64,000 nucleotides of DNA from Streptomyces sp. SID8352 (GCF_009862265.1 NZ_WWGX01000078.1:65173-129172), one strand, 5' to 3'. Positions 54,295-63,622 are shown, counted from the first letter of the stretch. Notes: generated by a model not told the origin, from the sequence alone. Numbers and translations are program-made.

Positions 54295-54671
54295 GGTCTC
54301 GGTCTCCTTCCGGGCCTCGGTGGGTCTCGCGGGTCCGGACGATCCTCTCAGCGCGGCGTCCTCCGGCGTCGAGGGGGGCCACCGGTACGGCGGGACGGGT
54401 GCGGCGGAGGGGACGGGCAGGCGGACCGGCGGAGGCCACGGTCCGGCGTGCCCGCGCCGTTCCCGTCGGTGCCACGGTCGCCCAGCGGCACCGGTGCCAC
54501 TCGGCGCACACGCCACCCGCGCGGCACCGGGCGGCGTCCCGGACCTCGGGCGGCGCCCGTGAACCCGGAGTCACCCGGGCGCGGTGGCGGGCGGCGCCCG
54601 GGAGCCCCGTCAGGCGGCGCCCGGGAGCCGCCCCCTCCCGTGCGGCCGGGGCCGCCCCGCCGGGGCGGGGA
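54295..54671. other. 377-bp gene-free stretch
   Basis: A direct repeat ggcggcgcccgggagcc occurs twice near 54585-54630, just past the NUDIX stop. I see no credible gene; the crotonase promoter region should lie at the left end. Confidence 0.45.
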
Positions 54672-55151
54672 TCACCGGGTGGTGGCGGGTTCGAACCACA
54701 CGGGGGCGTCGGACAGCGCCTGCTTGATCCGGAAGCGGCCGAACTCGTTGAGGTCCGGCAGGGCGTCCACGGCGAACCAGCCGACCTCCAGCGACTCGTC
54801 GTCGTTGACCCGGGCCTCGCCCCCGACGGCGCGGCAGCGGAACGTGGTGTCCATGAACTGGCAGACGTCCCCGTTGTCGTAGGTGACCGGGCTGAGCGCC
54901 TGGATCAGGACCACCCGCTCGACGACGCACCGCACCGCCGTCTCCTCCTCCACCTCGCGCACCGCGCAGACGGCGGGCTGCTCCCCCGGGTCCGGGATGC
55001 CGCCGATCAGCGCCCACCGCCCGGTGTCGGACCGCCGGCCCAGCAGCACTCTGCCCTCGTCGTCGAGGACGACCGCGGTGACTCCGGGGAGCCAGAGCAG
55101 ATGGTGACCGGCGTGGGCGCGGATGGTGTGGATGAAGTCGGGCGTAGGCAT
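54672..55151 (-). CDS. NUDIX hydrolase
   Basis: A 159-residue NUDIX pyrophosphohydrolase. The Nudix box runs GGIPDPGE-x7-REVEEET (about 50-71); the usual Gly after REUxEEx is replaced by Ala, but the metal-binding Glu residues are intact. The N terminus (HHLLWLPGVTAVVLDDEGRVLL) is typical of a group found widely in Streptomyces. The nucleotide substrate is unknown. ATG 55151 is the only sensible start. Confidence 0.92.
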   Translation of the reverse strand: MPTPDFIHTIRAHAGHHLLWLPGVTAVVLDDEGRVLLGRRSDTGRWALIGGIPDPGEQPAVCAVREVEEETAVRCVVERVVLIQALSPVTYDNGDVCQFMDTTFRCRAVGGEARVNDDESLEVGWFAVDALPDLNEFGRFRIKQALSDAPVWFEPATTR

Positions 55152-55430
55152 GATCCCGACCCTAACGGGCCGCCCGGCGGCGACCGGCCGGGCACGGGGC
55201 GCGGAGCGGGGCGTACGACGTCACTCCGCGGGCGTGCGGTGGGGCGTACGTCCCGGGCGCGCGTACGGGGATACGGGGCGCGGCGCGCCACCGCGCCTCC
55301 GCCCGGCGACACCGCGCGCCCCGTACCCCGGCGCGTACCGTCCGGCACCGCGACGACGGACGACGACGGCGCCCGCGCCCCGGCGGTGCGGGCGGTCACC
55401 GGCGGTGCGGGCGGGCGCCCGGCCGTGCCG

Positions 55431-57065
55431 CTACGCCGCGGCCGGGCCCGGCGTCCCGGTCCCGGCGCGCCGTGCGCGGACGGCGCGGGTGACGGCCAGG
55501 CCGATGCCCGCCGCGGCGACCAGGACGAGCGTGATCTCCGGCAGCACCCCCAACCGGGTGGCGGGCGTCAGGGAGGAGCGCAGCGGCACCTCCTGGACCA
55601 GGGAGTCGGCCACGAACATGCCGGTCCGCTGGGTGATCCGGCCGTCCGGCATGATGATCGCACTGACGCCGCTGGTCACCGGCACGGTGACGGTGCGGCT
55701 GTGCTCCACCGCCCGGACGCGGGACATGGCGAGCTGCTGGTGGGTCATCTCGCTGCGGTCGAACGTCGCGTTGTTGCTCGGCACCGAGATGAGCTGGGCG
55801 CCGTCGGTGACCTCGGAGCGCACCGCCCAGTCGAAGGCCGCCTCGTAGCAGGTGACCAGGCCGACTTTGGTGCCCGCCATGGTGAACACGCCCGGTTCGG
55901 TGCCCCGGGTGAAGTCCTGGCGGACCATGCCGGTCCACTCGTCGTTGATCGCGCCGATGAGCGAGCGCAGCGGCAGGTACTCGCCGAACGGCTGGATCTG
56001 CCGCTTGTCGTAGGTGTCGGTGGGGCCCTTCTCGGGGTCCCACAGGATCTGCTCGTTGAGCTGCTTGCCGTCCCGCTCGACGACGGCGCCGACCGAGATC
56101 GGCACCCCGACGGCCTTCGCCGCCCGGTCGATGACGTGGCGGGCGTCGGGGTTGGCGAAGGGGTCGATGTCGGAGGAGTTCTCCGGCCAGAGGACGAAGT
56201 CGGGGCGGGGGACGCGGCCCGCCTCGATCTCGGCGGCCAGGCGCTCCGTCTCCCGCGCGTGGTAGTCCAGCACGGCCCGGCGCTGGGCGTTGAAGTCGAG
56301 ACCGGCGCGCGGCACGTTGCCCTGGACGACGGCGACCGTCGCGGTGCCGTTCTCGGCCCGGTCGCTGACCAGCGGCCGGGCGGCCAGGGCCGCGAGGAGG
56401 GGCACCGCCAGGGCGAGCAGGGCGGCCGTCGCCGCGCCCCGCCGTACGGCGCCGGTGCGGCGGGCCAGGAGGGCGAGGCGGACCGCCTCGAAGAGGCCGA
56501 AGCCGCACAGGACCACGGCGAAGCCCAGGACGGGGGTGCCGCCCACCGCGGCGAGCGGCAGGAACACGCCCTCGGCCTGCCCGAACGCGATCTTGCCCCA
56601 GGGGAAGCCCTCGAACGGCACGCGGGCCCGGGCGGCCTCCCCGGCGGTCCAGAGGGCGGCGGCCCACACCGGCCGGGCCGGCAGCCGGGACACGGCCGAG
56701 ATCCCCGCGCCGACCAGCGCGAGGAAGACCGCCTCGACCGCGGCCAGGGCCAGCCAGGGCACCGGGCCGACCTCCACGCCGGTCCAGACGAGCAGCGGCA
56801 GCAGGAAGCCGAGGCCGAAGAGGTATCCGAGGCCGAGGCCGGCCTTCCAGGTGCGCCCGTGCAACGCCCAGCCGAGACCGGCGAGGGCGGGCAGGGCCAG
56901 CCACCACACGGTGCGCGGCGGGAAGCTGACGTAGAGCAGCACTCCGGACAGGGCGGCCACGGAGGCCGGCAGCACGCGCCGCAGCCGTCGGGCGGCGCGG
57001 GATCCGGGCGCGGCCTGCGGTTCCGAGGGGTCCGGGGTGCCGACGGGGATTGCGGTGGCGGTCAC
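55431..57065 (-). CDS. lnt: Apolipoprotein N-acyltransferase
   Basis: A 544-residue membrane enzyme that N-acylates the lipid-modified cysteine of lipoproteins. Eight hydrophobic segments (about 35-232) precede a nitrilase-like catalytic domain (about 240-505). The triad Glu296 (WPENSSD), Lys354 (YDKRQIQPFGEY) and Cys406 (VTCYEAAFD) is intact. GTG at 57065 gives a short disordered N terminus; no strong ribosome site is visible. Actinobacteria often have two Lnt copies. The upstream gap carries an 18-bp repeat array. Confidence 0.92.
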   Translation of the reverse strand: MTATAIPVGTPDPSEPQAAPGSRAARRLRRVLPASVAALSGVLLYVSFPPRTVWWLALPALAGLGWALHGRTWKAGLGLGYLFGLGFLLPLLVWTGVEVGPVPWLALAAVEAVFLALVGAGISAVSRLPARPVWAAALWTAGEAARARVPFEGFPWGKIAFGQAEGVFLPLAAVGGTPVLGFAVVLCGFGLFEAVRLALLARRTGAVRRGAATAALLALAVPLLAALAARPLVSDRAENGTATVAVVQGNVPRAGLDFNAQRRAVLDYHARETERLAAEIEAGRVPRPDFVLWPENSSDIDPFANPDARHVIDRAAKAVGVPISVGAVVERDGKQLNEQILWDPEKGPTDTYDKRQIQPFGEYLPLRSLIGAINDEWTGMVRQDFTRGTEPGVFTMAGTKVGLVTCYEAAFDWAVRSEVTDGAQLISVPSNNATFDRSEMTHQQLAMSRVRAVEHSRTVTVPVTSGVSAIIMPDGRITQRTGMFVADSLVQEVPLRSSLTPATRLGVLPEITLVLVAAAGIGLAVTRAVRARRAGTGTPGPAAA

Positions 57066-57198
57066 CCCGGGAGTGTACGGTGCGTGACATCGCGCCCGGC
57101 AACACGGCCCGTGAGGGGCACCGGCGGTGACCACGCCCCGGCACGGGACCGCGGCACCGGTGCCGGACCGGCGGGGCGGCCCGGGAGGGCCGGGGCCG

Positions 57199-57306
57199 GA
57201 CCGGGGACACGGGCCGGATCAGGAGCGCGGACCGGATCGGAAGCCCGGACCGGATCGGGAACGTGCACCGGACCAGGAGCGCGGACCGGATCGGGGACGG
57301 TGGATC
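57199..57306. repeat. 18-bp imperfect tandem array, six units
   Basis: Six units of the form ga(t/c)c-g/agga-x-g-cggaccg lie head to tail between lnt and the PH-domain gene; the last unit covers the PH-gene stop codon. The unit is a multiple of three, so any read-through would encode a Pro-Asp-Arg type hexapeptide repeat. Confidence 0.9.
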
Positions 57307-57850
57307 AGAGGACCTGCCCCGGGCTCCTCGGGCGCAGCAGGCCGGTGATGACCCGCACGGCGGACTCCGCGTCGTCGACGGTGATCGTCAGGGTGTGCCC
57401 GTCCCACAGCCGCAGGATCATTCCCTCGCCCCTCCGCACCACTACGGCCGTGCCCTTCTCGGGCCTCCAGCGGTAGCCCCAGCCGCCCCAGTGGCGCGGG
57501 GTGACATGGGGGACGAACTCGGCGCCGACCACGTCGGAGAGGGGGATGCGGCGGCGGGGCACGCCGATGTGGCCGCAGCGGACCTCCAGGCACTCCTCGT
57601 CGACCCGGAGCGCCACGTGGACGAAGGCCAGGGTGCCGTAGAGGACGAGGAGCCCGGCGGCGATGCAGCCGACCACGGCCATGGCGAGCGGGGCGACCCC
57701 GGACTCCCAGGCCGAGTCGACGGCCAGGGCGATGCCGAGGGCCAGGCAGGCGGCGCCGGTGAGGGCCAGGAACCACTGGGCCCTGTTGGTGGCGCGTCCG
57801 GTCCAGACGTGCGGGGGGCGGGGGACCTTCTCGCCGGGGCGATGCCTCAT
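57305..57850 (-). CDS. PH-domain membrane protein
   Basis: A 181-residue protein: two hydrophobic helices near 28-48 and 55-78 and a bacterial PH-like domain (about 80-170; IPLSDVVGAEFVPHV, GTAVVVRRGEGMILRL). Such proteins are common in actinobacteria with unknown function. ATG at 57850 follows GATGC-type sequence without a good ribosome site. Its stop codon lies inside the 18-bp repeat array. Confidence 0.83.
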   Translation of the reverse strand: MRHRPGEKVPRPPHVWTGRATNRAQWFLALTGAACLALGIALAVDSAWESGVAPLAMAVVGCIAAGLLVLYGTLAFVHVALRVDEECLEVRCGHIGVPRRRIPLSDVVGAEFVPHVTPRHWGGWGYRWRPEKGTAVVVRRGEGMILRLWDGHTLTITVDDAESAVRVITGLLRPRSPGQVL

Positions 57851-58024
57851 GGAAGACGAGGTTACCCACGTTTCGCCGCGTGTGTGCGGCGTCGCGGAAC
57901 GTGACTGCGCCAACCGGGGCGCCCTCGGCCGGGTCCGGCCCGGACCGCGGTCGCTCCGGGGCTCCCGGGCTCCGGGCGCGACGGGCGGGGCCGGACTCCG
58001 CGGGGGGGGCGGCGGGCCGGGCGG

Positions 58025-58810
58025 TCAGCGCGCCGGGGTGACCGCGCGCAGCAGCCGGCCCTCCGCGTAGGCGAGCGCCGCGTCGGGCAGGGTGCCCTCG
58101 CGTCCGCTGAGCAGCACGGTGAGGGTGCCCCCGGCGGGCGCGCCGGGATCGGGCCGGAGGCCGAGGCGGCGCAGCGCCTGGGCGGCGACCGCCCCGGCGG
58201 AGCCGTGCAGGACCAGGGGCGGGGAGCCGGGGCGGCGCAGGGCGGCCCGGATGCGCTCGGCGACCAGCTCGTAGTGGGTGCAGCCGAGGACGACGGTCGT
58301 CACGTCCTCGGGGGTCAGGGCGGCCGCGGCGGCGACGGCGGCGGCGACGGCCGCCTCGTCGGCGTGCTCGACGGCCTCCGCGAGCCCGTGGCAGGGCACC
58401 TCGGTGACCCGGGTCCCGTCGGCGAAGTCGGCGATGAGGCCGCGCTGGTAGGGGCTGCCGGTGGTGGCGGGGGTCGCCCAGATCGCCACCGGTCCGCCGC
58501 CGGCCGCGGCGGGCTTGATCGCCGGGACGGTGCCGACTACCGGCAGTCCGGGCTCGTGCCGGGCGCGCAGCGCGGACAGGGCGTGCACCGTGGCGGTGTT
58601 GCAGCCGACGATCAGGGCGTCCGGGGCGTGCGCGGCGGCGGCCTCGGCGACGGCCAGGGCGCGCCCGGTGAGGTCCTCGACGGAGCGCGGCCCCCAGGGC
58701 ATGCCGTCGGGGTCGAGGGAGAGGACGAGATCGGCGTCGGGCCGCAGCCGCCGTACCGCGGAGGTGGCCGCCAGCAGACCGATTCCGGAGTCCATGAGCG
58801 CGATCTTCAC
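58025..58810 (-). CDS. Aspartate/glutamate racemase family (MurI-like)
   Basis: A 261-residue racemase. The two catalytic cysteines are Cys70 (VGCNTATV) and Cys176 (LGCTHYEL), with Asp7 in MDSGIGLLA. Glutamate racemases normally have DSGVGGLTV and PYGxRS; here DSGIGLLAA and MPWGPRS replace them, so this is a divergent paralogue rather than the essential MurI with certainty. It would interconvert L- and D-Glu or a related acid for the cell wall. GTG 58810 follows GGCGGA closely. Confidence 0.8.
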   Translation of the reverse strand: MKIALMDSGIGLLAATSAVRRLRPDADLVLSLDPDGMPWGPRSVEDLTGRALAVAEAAAAHAPDALIVGCNTATVHALSALRARHEPGLPVVGTVPAIKPAAAGGGPVAIWATPATTGSPYQRGLIADFADGTRVTEVPCHGLAEAVEHADEAAVAAAVAAAAALTPEDVTTVVLGCTHYELVAERIRAALRRPGSPPLVLHGSAGAVAAQALRRLGLRPDPGAPAGGTLTVLLSGREGTLPDAALAYAEGRLLRAVTPAR

Positions 58811-58867
58811 TCCGCCACGATAGACGATGCGCCGCCGCGGCCCGGGGTCGTGCGGCAGACTGCGCAC

Positions 58868-60184
58868 GTGAGCGCAGACGTGTGGACCGCCCTTCCGACC
58901 GCCCTCGCCCCGCCGCCCGCCCCGCCCCCCGGAGCGGGCGCGGCCGGTCCGTCCGCCGCGGCCGACGTGGCCGCCTCGCTCGCCGTGGCGACGCCGTCCG
59001 TGGCGTCCGCCGCGGCCGTCCTGTCGCTCGCCGTCTGGCTGTGGCTGCTGCTCGGGCAGGGCTTCTTCTGGCGGACGGACGTCCGGCTGCCCGAGGAGGA
59101 GGAGCCCGCCGAGTGGCCGCCGGTGTGCGTGGTGGTCCCGGCGCGCGACGAGGCCGGGGTGCTGCCCGCGAGCCTGCCGTCGCTGCTGGCGCAGGAGTAC
59201 CCGGGGCGCGCCGAGGTGTTCCTCGTCGACGACGGGAGCACGGACGGCACCGGGGAACTGGCCCGGGAGCTGGCGCGGCGGGCCAACGGGCTGCCGCTGA
59301 CCGTCTCCTCGCCCGGGGAGCCGCCCCCGGGATGGACGGGCAAGCTCTGGGCGGTGCGGCACGGCATCGCGCTGGCCCGCGCGCGGGAGCCCGCGTTCCT
59401 GCTGCTGACGGACGCGGACATCGCCCACGCGCCGGACAGCCTGCGCCGCCTGGTCGCGGCGGCCGGGCCCGGCGGCTTCGACGTCGTCTCGCAGATGGCC
59501 CGGCTGCGCGTGGAGAGCCCGTGGGAGCGGCTGGTGGTGCCGGCCTTCGTGTACTTCTTCGCCCAGCTCTATCCCTTCCGGTGGATCGCCGGGCGGGACG
59601 GGAGGGCGGGGGCGACCCGTACGGCCGCGGCGGCGGGCGGCTGCGTGCTGCTGCGGACCCGGGCGGCCGAGCGGGCGCGGATCCCGGACTCCATCCGGGG
59701 CGCCGTGATCGACGACGTGGCCCTCGCCCGCGCCGTCAAGGCCGGCGGCGGCCGGGTCTGGCTGGGGCTGGCCGACGGGGTGGACAGCGTGCGGCCGTAT
59801 CCGCGCCTGGGCGACCTGTGGCGGATGGTCTCGCGCAGCGCCTACGCGCAACTGCGGCACAGCCCGCTGCTGCTCGTCGGCACGGTGCTCGGCCTGGCGC
59901 TGGTGTATCTGGTGCCGCCGGCGGCGGTCGTGGCGGGCGCGGTGGGGGGCGGCGCGGCCACGGCGGTGCCGGGCGGTGCCGCGTGGCTGGTGATGGCGGC
60001 GACGTACGTGCCGATGCTGCGCTACTACGGGCAGCCCTGGTGGCTCGCCCCGCTGCTGCCGTTCACCGCGCTGCTGTACCTGCTGATGACGGTCGACTCC
60101 GCGGTGCTGCACCACCGGGGGCGGGGCGCGGCGTGGAAGGGCCGCACCTACGCCCGGCCCGGCGCCCTGCCCGAGGAGGGCTGA
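58868..60184 (+). CDS. hpnB: HpnB-like glycosyltransferase family 2
   Basis: A 438-residue membrane GT2 enzyme. An N-terminal Pro/Ala leader and a hydrophobic helix (about 50-66) precede the GT-A domain: VVVPARDEAGVLPASLPSLL, DDGSTDGTG and LLTDADIAHA, plus the family's PGWTGKLWAVRHG. Three C-terminal helices follow (about 338-420). The relatives are hopene-associated glycosyltransferases, but no hopanoid gene (shc, hpnC-H) is in the window, so the sugar and acceptor are unknown. GTG at 58868 is divergent from the racemase with 57 bp between. Confidence 0.83.
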   Translation: MSADVWTALPTALAPPPAPPPGAGAAGPSAAADVAASLAVATPSVASAAAVLSLAVWLWLLLGQGFFWRTDVRLPEEEEPAEWPPVCVVVPARDEAGVLPASLPSLLAQEYPGRAEVFLVDDGSTDGTGELARELARRANGLPLTVSSPGEPPPGWTGKLWAVRHGIALARAREPAFLLLTDADIAHAPDSLRRLVAAAGPGGFDVVSQMARLRVESPWERLVVPAFVYFFAQLYPFRWIAGRDGRAGATRTAAAAGGCVLLRTRAAERARIPDSIRGAVIDDVALARAVKAGGGRVWLGLADGVDSVRPYPRLGDLWRMVSRSAYAQLRHSPLLLVGTVLGLALVYLVPPAAVVAGAVGGGAATAVPGGAAWLVMAATYVPMLRYYGQPWWLAPLLPFTALLYLLMTVDSAVLHHRGRGAAWKGRTYARPGALPEEG

Positions 60185-60216
60185 ACACCGGGGCGTGCGG
60201 CTGTCACCGGCGGCGT

Positions 60217-60247
60217 GCCGGTGCCTCCCGAGGGGGGCGGCACCGGC
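60217..60247. terminator. Hairpin between hpnB and terD
   Basis: GCCGGTGCC (60217-60225) and GGCACCGGC (60239-60247) are perfect inverted repeats in the 72-bp gap between convergent genes; no T-tract. Confidence 0.55.
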
Positions 60248-60256
60248 GGCCGGGGG

Positions 60257-61552
60257 TCACTTTCGGCCGGGGGTCCAGTTCATGCCCCAGCCGTAGGCGC
60301 GGTCGACGGTCCGCTGGGGGCTGACTCCGCGGTCGGGCACCAGGTAGCGCGCCTCGCGCTGGACCACGAGGTCATCGCCGGTGTTGGTGATCAGGGCGAG
60401 GGCGCACACCGTGGAGGGCACCGTGCACTCGTCGAGCGAGAAGTCGACGGGGGCGCCGTGCTGGGGCTGGAGGGTGACCGTCGCGTGCAGGTCCGCGAAG
60501 GAGCGCGCGCCCTCGTAGATGGTGACGAAGACGAGGATGCGCCGGAAGCTGCGCAGGTGGTCCAGGTTGACCGTGAGGTTCTCGCCGGCCGAGACCGCCC
60601 CGGTGCGGTCGTCGCCGTCGAGGTGGATGAACGGCGGCTGGTGCAGGGCGCCGAAGGCGTTGCCCAGGGCCTGCACGACGCCCTTGCTGCCGTCGGTGAG
60701 CTCGTACAGGCAGCACAGGTCGAGGTCGAGGTCGTTGTGCATGGCGACCGAGCGGCCGAGCTTGCGGCCCCAGCCGGAGAACTGCTTGCGCACCTCCCAG
60801 TTGAGGTTGACCCGCAGGGCGCCCGAGGTGCCGCCCTGTTTGGTCAGCGACACCGAGGGCGCCGCCTTGGTCAGGGTGACCTTGCTGAGACTGACCGGCG
60901 GCGCGGCGGGCGGGGCCGCCGGGGCGGCGGCCGGGCGGGGCGGGGCGGCGGGCGGCGCGGCCGGGGGGAAGGCCGGACGGGCGGCGGCCTGGGGCGCGGG
61001 CGGTGCCTGCGGTGCGGCGGGGGCCTGCGGCTCGTCCACGGTGATGCCGTAGTCGGTGGCGAGGCCCTCCAGACCGGTGCCGTACCCCTGGCCGACGGCG
61101 CGGAACTTCCAGGCGCCCTGGCGGCGGTAGAACTCACCGAGCACGAACGCCGTCTCCACCGTGGCGCCCGGATTGTCGAAGCGGGCCACGACGGTGCCCG
61201 CGGCGGCGTCCCGGACCTCGATGTACAGGCCGGGTACCTGGCCGAAGGAGCCGCCGTCGGAGGAGGCGGCGACGATCACCGTGTCGACGGCGGGCTCCAC
61301 CCGCGCCAGGTCGACCAGCAGACCGTCCGTCACCCGGCCGCCCGCGTCGCGCTTGCCCTCGTGCCGGACCGCGCCCGAGGAGTGCGACGGCTGGTTGTAG
61401 AAGACGAAGTCCGCGTCGGAGCGGACCTTCCCACCCAGGAGCAGCAGCGCCGAGGCGTCCGCGTCGGGCACTCCGGGGCCCGATCGCCAGCCCAGTTCGA
61501 CCCGCAGCGCCGCGGTCGGCACCGGAGTGTTCGCGCCCTTGGACATGGACAT
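60257..61552 (-). CDS. Double TerD-domain protein
   Basis: A 431-residue protein with two TerD/TerE-like calcium-binding domains (about 1-175 and 245-431) joined by a Pro/Ala linker (about 176-235). The second domain has the Ca-binding NDLDLDLCCLYEL and DDRTGAVSAGEN. TerD proteins bind Ca2+ and act in stress and envelope responses, though the activity is unknown. ATG at 61552 gives MSMSKGANTPV; a longer start at 61564 is possible. No other ter genes are adjacent. Confidence 0.87.
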   Translation of the reverse strand: MSMSKGANTPVPTAALRVELGWRSGPGVPDADASALLLLGGKVRSDADFVFYNQPSHSSGAVRHEGKRDAGGRVTDGLLVDLARVEPAVDTVIVAASSDGGSFGQVPGLYIEVRDAAAGTVVARFDNPGATVETAFVLGEFYRRQGAWKFRAVGQGYGTGLEGLATDYGITVDEPQAPAAPQAPPAPQAAARPAFPPAAPPAAPPRPAAAPAAPPAAPPVSLSKVTLTKAAPSVSLTKQGGTSGALRVNLNWEVRKQFSGWGRKLGRSVAMHNDLDLDLCCLYELTDGSKGVVQALGNAFGALHQPPFIHLDGDDRTGAVSAGENLTVNLDHLRSFRRILVFVTIYEGARSFADLHATVTLQPQHGAPVDFSLDECTVPSTVCALALITNTGDDLVVQREARYLVPDRGVSPQRTVDRAYGWGMNWTPGRK

Positions 61553-61840
61553 GTACGCCCCCATCACTGTGTCGTGGCGCCGGGCCGTACCCGGCGGTCT
61601 GTCAAGTCCTCGCACCCAACCTAAGCCCCCTGGACCAGGGGTCCGCCAGGAGCACGGGGAGTGACCCCGGCCAACTCCCGGTAACAGGCCCGGAACTCGG
61701 CTTTTACCTCACATCGGGACGCATGCTGACCTGTTTTGTCGTATTCACTCGAATTATGGATACCAGGCCGTCGTGAACGCGGGAAAACAACCCTCTTGTC
61801 GGTCTCCCCAACCAGCACATCGTGGGCTTAACTTATGGCC
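61553..61840. other. AT-richer divergent region between terD and DUF6643 genes
   Basis: The stretch 61700-61840 is conspicuously AT-richer (cttttacctcacatc, ttttgtcgtattcactcg) and must hold the divergent promoters. TAACTT at 61829-61834 is a possible -10 box six bases before ATG 61841, suggesting a leaderless transcript. Confidence 0.45.
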
Positions 61841-62374
61841 ATGACCTCCCCCCGCTCCACCTTTGGTGGCGGCTACTACTCCGCCTCCTTCCCGGAGACC
61901 CCGATCTACGACTCCCTCGTCGCCGAGCGGGGCACCCCGCAGATCGCGCCGATCCGGGTCCCCGCCGCGTACGACGCGCCGGTCAGTCACCTGCCGGCGC
62001 TCCCCTCGGCGCTGCCCGCCCTCCCGGCGGCGCCGTCCCAGCCCTCCTACGGCTACGCGCAGCAGATGCCGCAGCCCGCGCCCCTGCACCAGGCGCCCAC
62101 CGCGTACATCCCGCAGCAGACCGCCCCGCGTGGCTACCCGGGCCCCCACCAGCCCCAGCCGCCCCGTCCCATGGCACCGGGCCCCACCGGGTACGACGCC
62201 ATGCGGCCCGCCGGGTACGAGGGGATGCGCCCCGCCGGATACGACGCCATGCGGCCCGCCGGGCAGGAGGGGATGCGCCCCGCGGGGTACGAGGCGATGC
62301 GTCCCGCCGCGCCCCGTCCCGCCCCGGCTCCGTACCAGGACCCGTACCAGAACCAGCAGTACCGCGGCTACTGA
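61841..62374 (+). CDS. DUF6643 family protein with octapeptide repeats
   Basis: A 177-residue low-complexity protein. The conserved N terminus TSPRSTFGGGYYSASFPETP and IYDSLVAERGTPQIAPI mark DUF6643, a Streptomyces family of unknown role. Residues 117-156 are five repeats of Gly-Tyr/Gln-Asp/Glu-x-Met-Arg-Pro-Ala (24-bp units at 62189-62308), and the rest is Pro/Gln/Ala-rich. ATG 61841 is chosen for the family start; 61835 adds two residues. No ribosome site is visible, so it may be leaderless. Confidence 0.78.
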   Translation: MTSPRSTFGGGYYSASFPETPIYDSLVAERGTPQIAPIRVPAAYDAPVSHLPALPSALPALPAAPSQPSYGYAQQMPQPAPLHQAPTAYIPQQTAPRGYPGPHQPQPPRPMAPGPTGYDAMRPAGYEGMRPAGYDAMRPAGQEGMRPAGYEAMRPAAPRPAPAPYQDPYQNQQYRGY

Positions 62375-62420
62375 GCCGTTCCCCGGGTGGCCCGCGGGTG
62401 CCTGCTGGCACCATGGCCCC

Positions 62421-63248
62421 ATGGGGAATGCGCGAGTGCAGTCGATACACGTCCACCCGGTCAAGGCGTTGCGGAGCGTTCCGCTCCAGGAGGCCGTGGT
62501 GGAGCCCTGGGGGCTGGCCGGGGACCGCCGCTGGATGCTGGTCGACGACGGGGGAAGGGTCGTCACCCAGCGCGAGCGGCCACGCCTGGCCCTCGCCGCC
62601 GCCGAGCTGCTGCCCGGCGGCGGCATCCGCCTGTCCGCACCGGGCCTCGAACCGCTGACCGTGCCGGTGCCGAAGGCGGCGGAGACCGTGCCGGTGCACA
62701 TCTTCCGCGACACCCTGGAGGCCGTCCCGGCCGAGGCACCGGAGGCGCACGCCTGGTGCAGTGCCCACCTCGGCACCGACGTGCGCCTGGTGCACATGGA
62801 CGATCCCGCCACCCGCCGCCAGGTCGACCCCGCGTACTCCCGGCCGGGCGAGACGGTGACCTTCGCCGACGGCTTCCCGCTGCTGGTGACCACGACCGCC
62901 TCCCTGGACGCCCTCAACGCGATGATCGCCGGGGGCGACCGCCCGGCCGAGGGGCCGCTGCCCATGAACCGGTTCCGGCCGAATCTGGTCCTCTCCGGCA
63001 CCGAGGCGTGGGCGGAGGACGGCTGGACGCGCATCGCGGTCGGGGAGCTGGTGGCGCGGGTCGCCAAGCCCTGCGGTCGGTGCGTGGTGACCACCACCGA
63101 CCAGGACACCGCCGCGCGCGGCAAGGAACCGCTGCGCAGCCTCGCCCGGCACCGCGCCATCGAGGGCAGGCTGGTCTTCGGCCAGAACCTCGTGCCCGAA
63201 CGGCTCGGCACGGTGCGGGTCGGGGACCCGGTCCGGGTGCTGGAGTAG
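62421..63248 (+). CDS. MOSC domain-containing protein
   Basis: A 275-residue protein of the YcbX/mARC type: an N-terminal MOSC-N barrel (about 1-110; VQSIHVHPVKALRS, LVDDGGRVVTQRE) and a MOSC domain (about 120-275) with the molybdenum-cofactor cysteine in KPCGRCVVTT. Such proteins reduce N-hydroxylated compounds with an electron-transfer partner; no ferredoxin domain is attached. ATG at 62421 is preceded by an alternative ATG at 62413 in another frame. Confidence 0.9.
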   Translation: MGNARVQSIHVHPVKALRSVPLQEAVVEPWGLAGDRRWMLVDDGGRVVTQRERPRLALAAAELLPGGGIRLSAPGLEPLTVPVPKAAETVPVHIFRDTLEAVPAEAPEAHAWCSAHLGTDVRLVHMDDPATRRQVDPAYSRPGETVTFADGFPLLVTTTASLDALNAMIAGGDRPAEGPLPMNRFRPNLVLSGTEAWAEDGWTRIAVGELVARVAKPCGRCVVTTTDQDTAARGKEPLRSLARHRAIEGRLVFGQNLVPERLGTVRVGDPVRVLE

Positions 63249-63622
63249 CCGCGACCGCCCGGCGGCGCGGGTCCGGGGAACCCGGTGCCGCGCCCGGGCG
63301 TTGACCCGGGGGACGGCCGCGCGACGGCCCCGCCGGGAGCCGGCGGCGCGCGGTGGACGCGCGGCGGCGACCGTGCCTCGCCCGGAGCGGGGCACACGGC
63401 CCGTCGCCGACGGGCCCGTCGGGCCGGCCGCCGTCGACGGCGGGCCCGGCGCCGGCCGCCGACCGGCGGCGGACGGGCCCGGGCCTCCGGTCGGCCCGCC
63501 CTCCGTCCGCACGCTACGGTGGACCGGCCGAACGGGTCGGCCGCGACCCGCCGGGGGGAGCCGCGGAGCACACCGCGGGCGAACGAGCCGTCAGGACGAC
63601 GAGGTGGGGGCAGAGCAGCGCC
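63249..63622. other. 374-bp gene-free stretch
   Basis: It is very GC-rich with no credible frame of its own. I see no obvious promoter; GCAGAGCAG before ATG 63623 is at best a weak ribosome site. Confidence 0.4.

Noticed and set aside
54684..54700. ggcgggttcgaaccaca resembles a tRNA T-arm.
   Set aside because: It is inside the NUDIX coding sequence, and no matching acceptor, D- or anticodon arms surround it.
61621..61818. A 65-codon minus-strand frame upstream of the TerD gene, with AT-richer codons.
   Set aside because: Only a GTG start, no ribosome site, codon third positions unlike the neighbours, and it lies in what looks like a promoter region.
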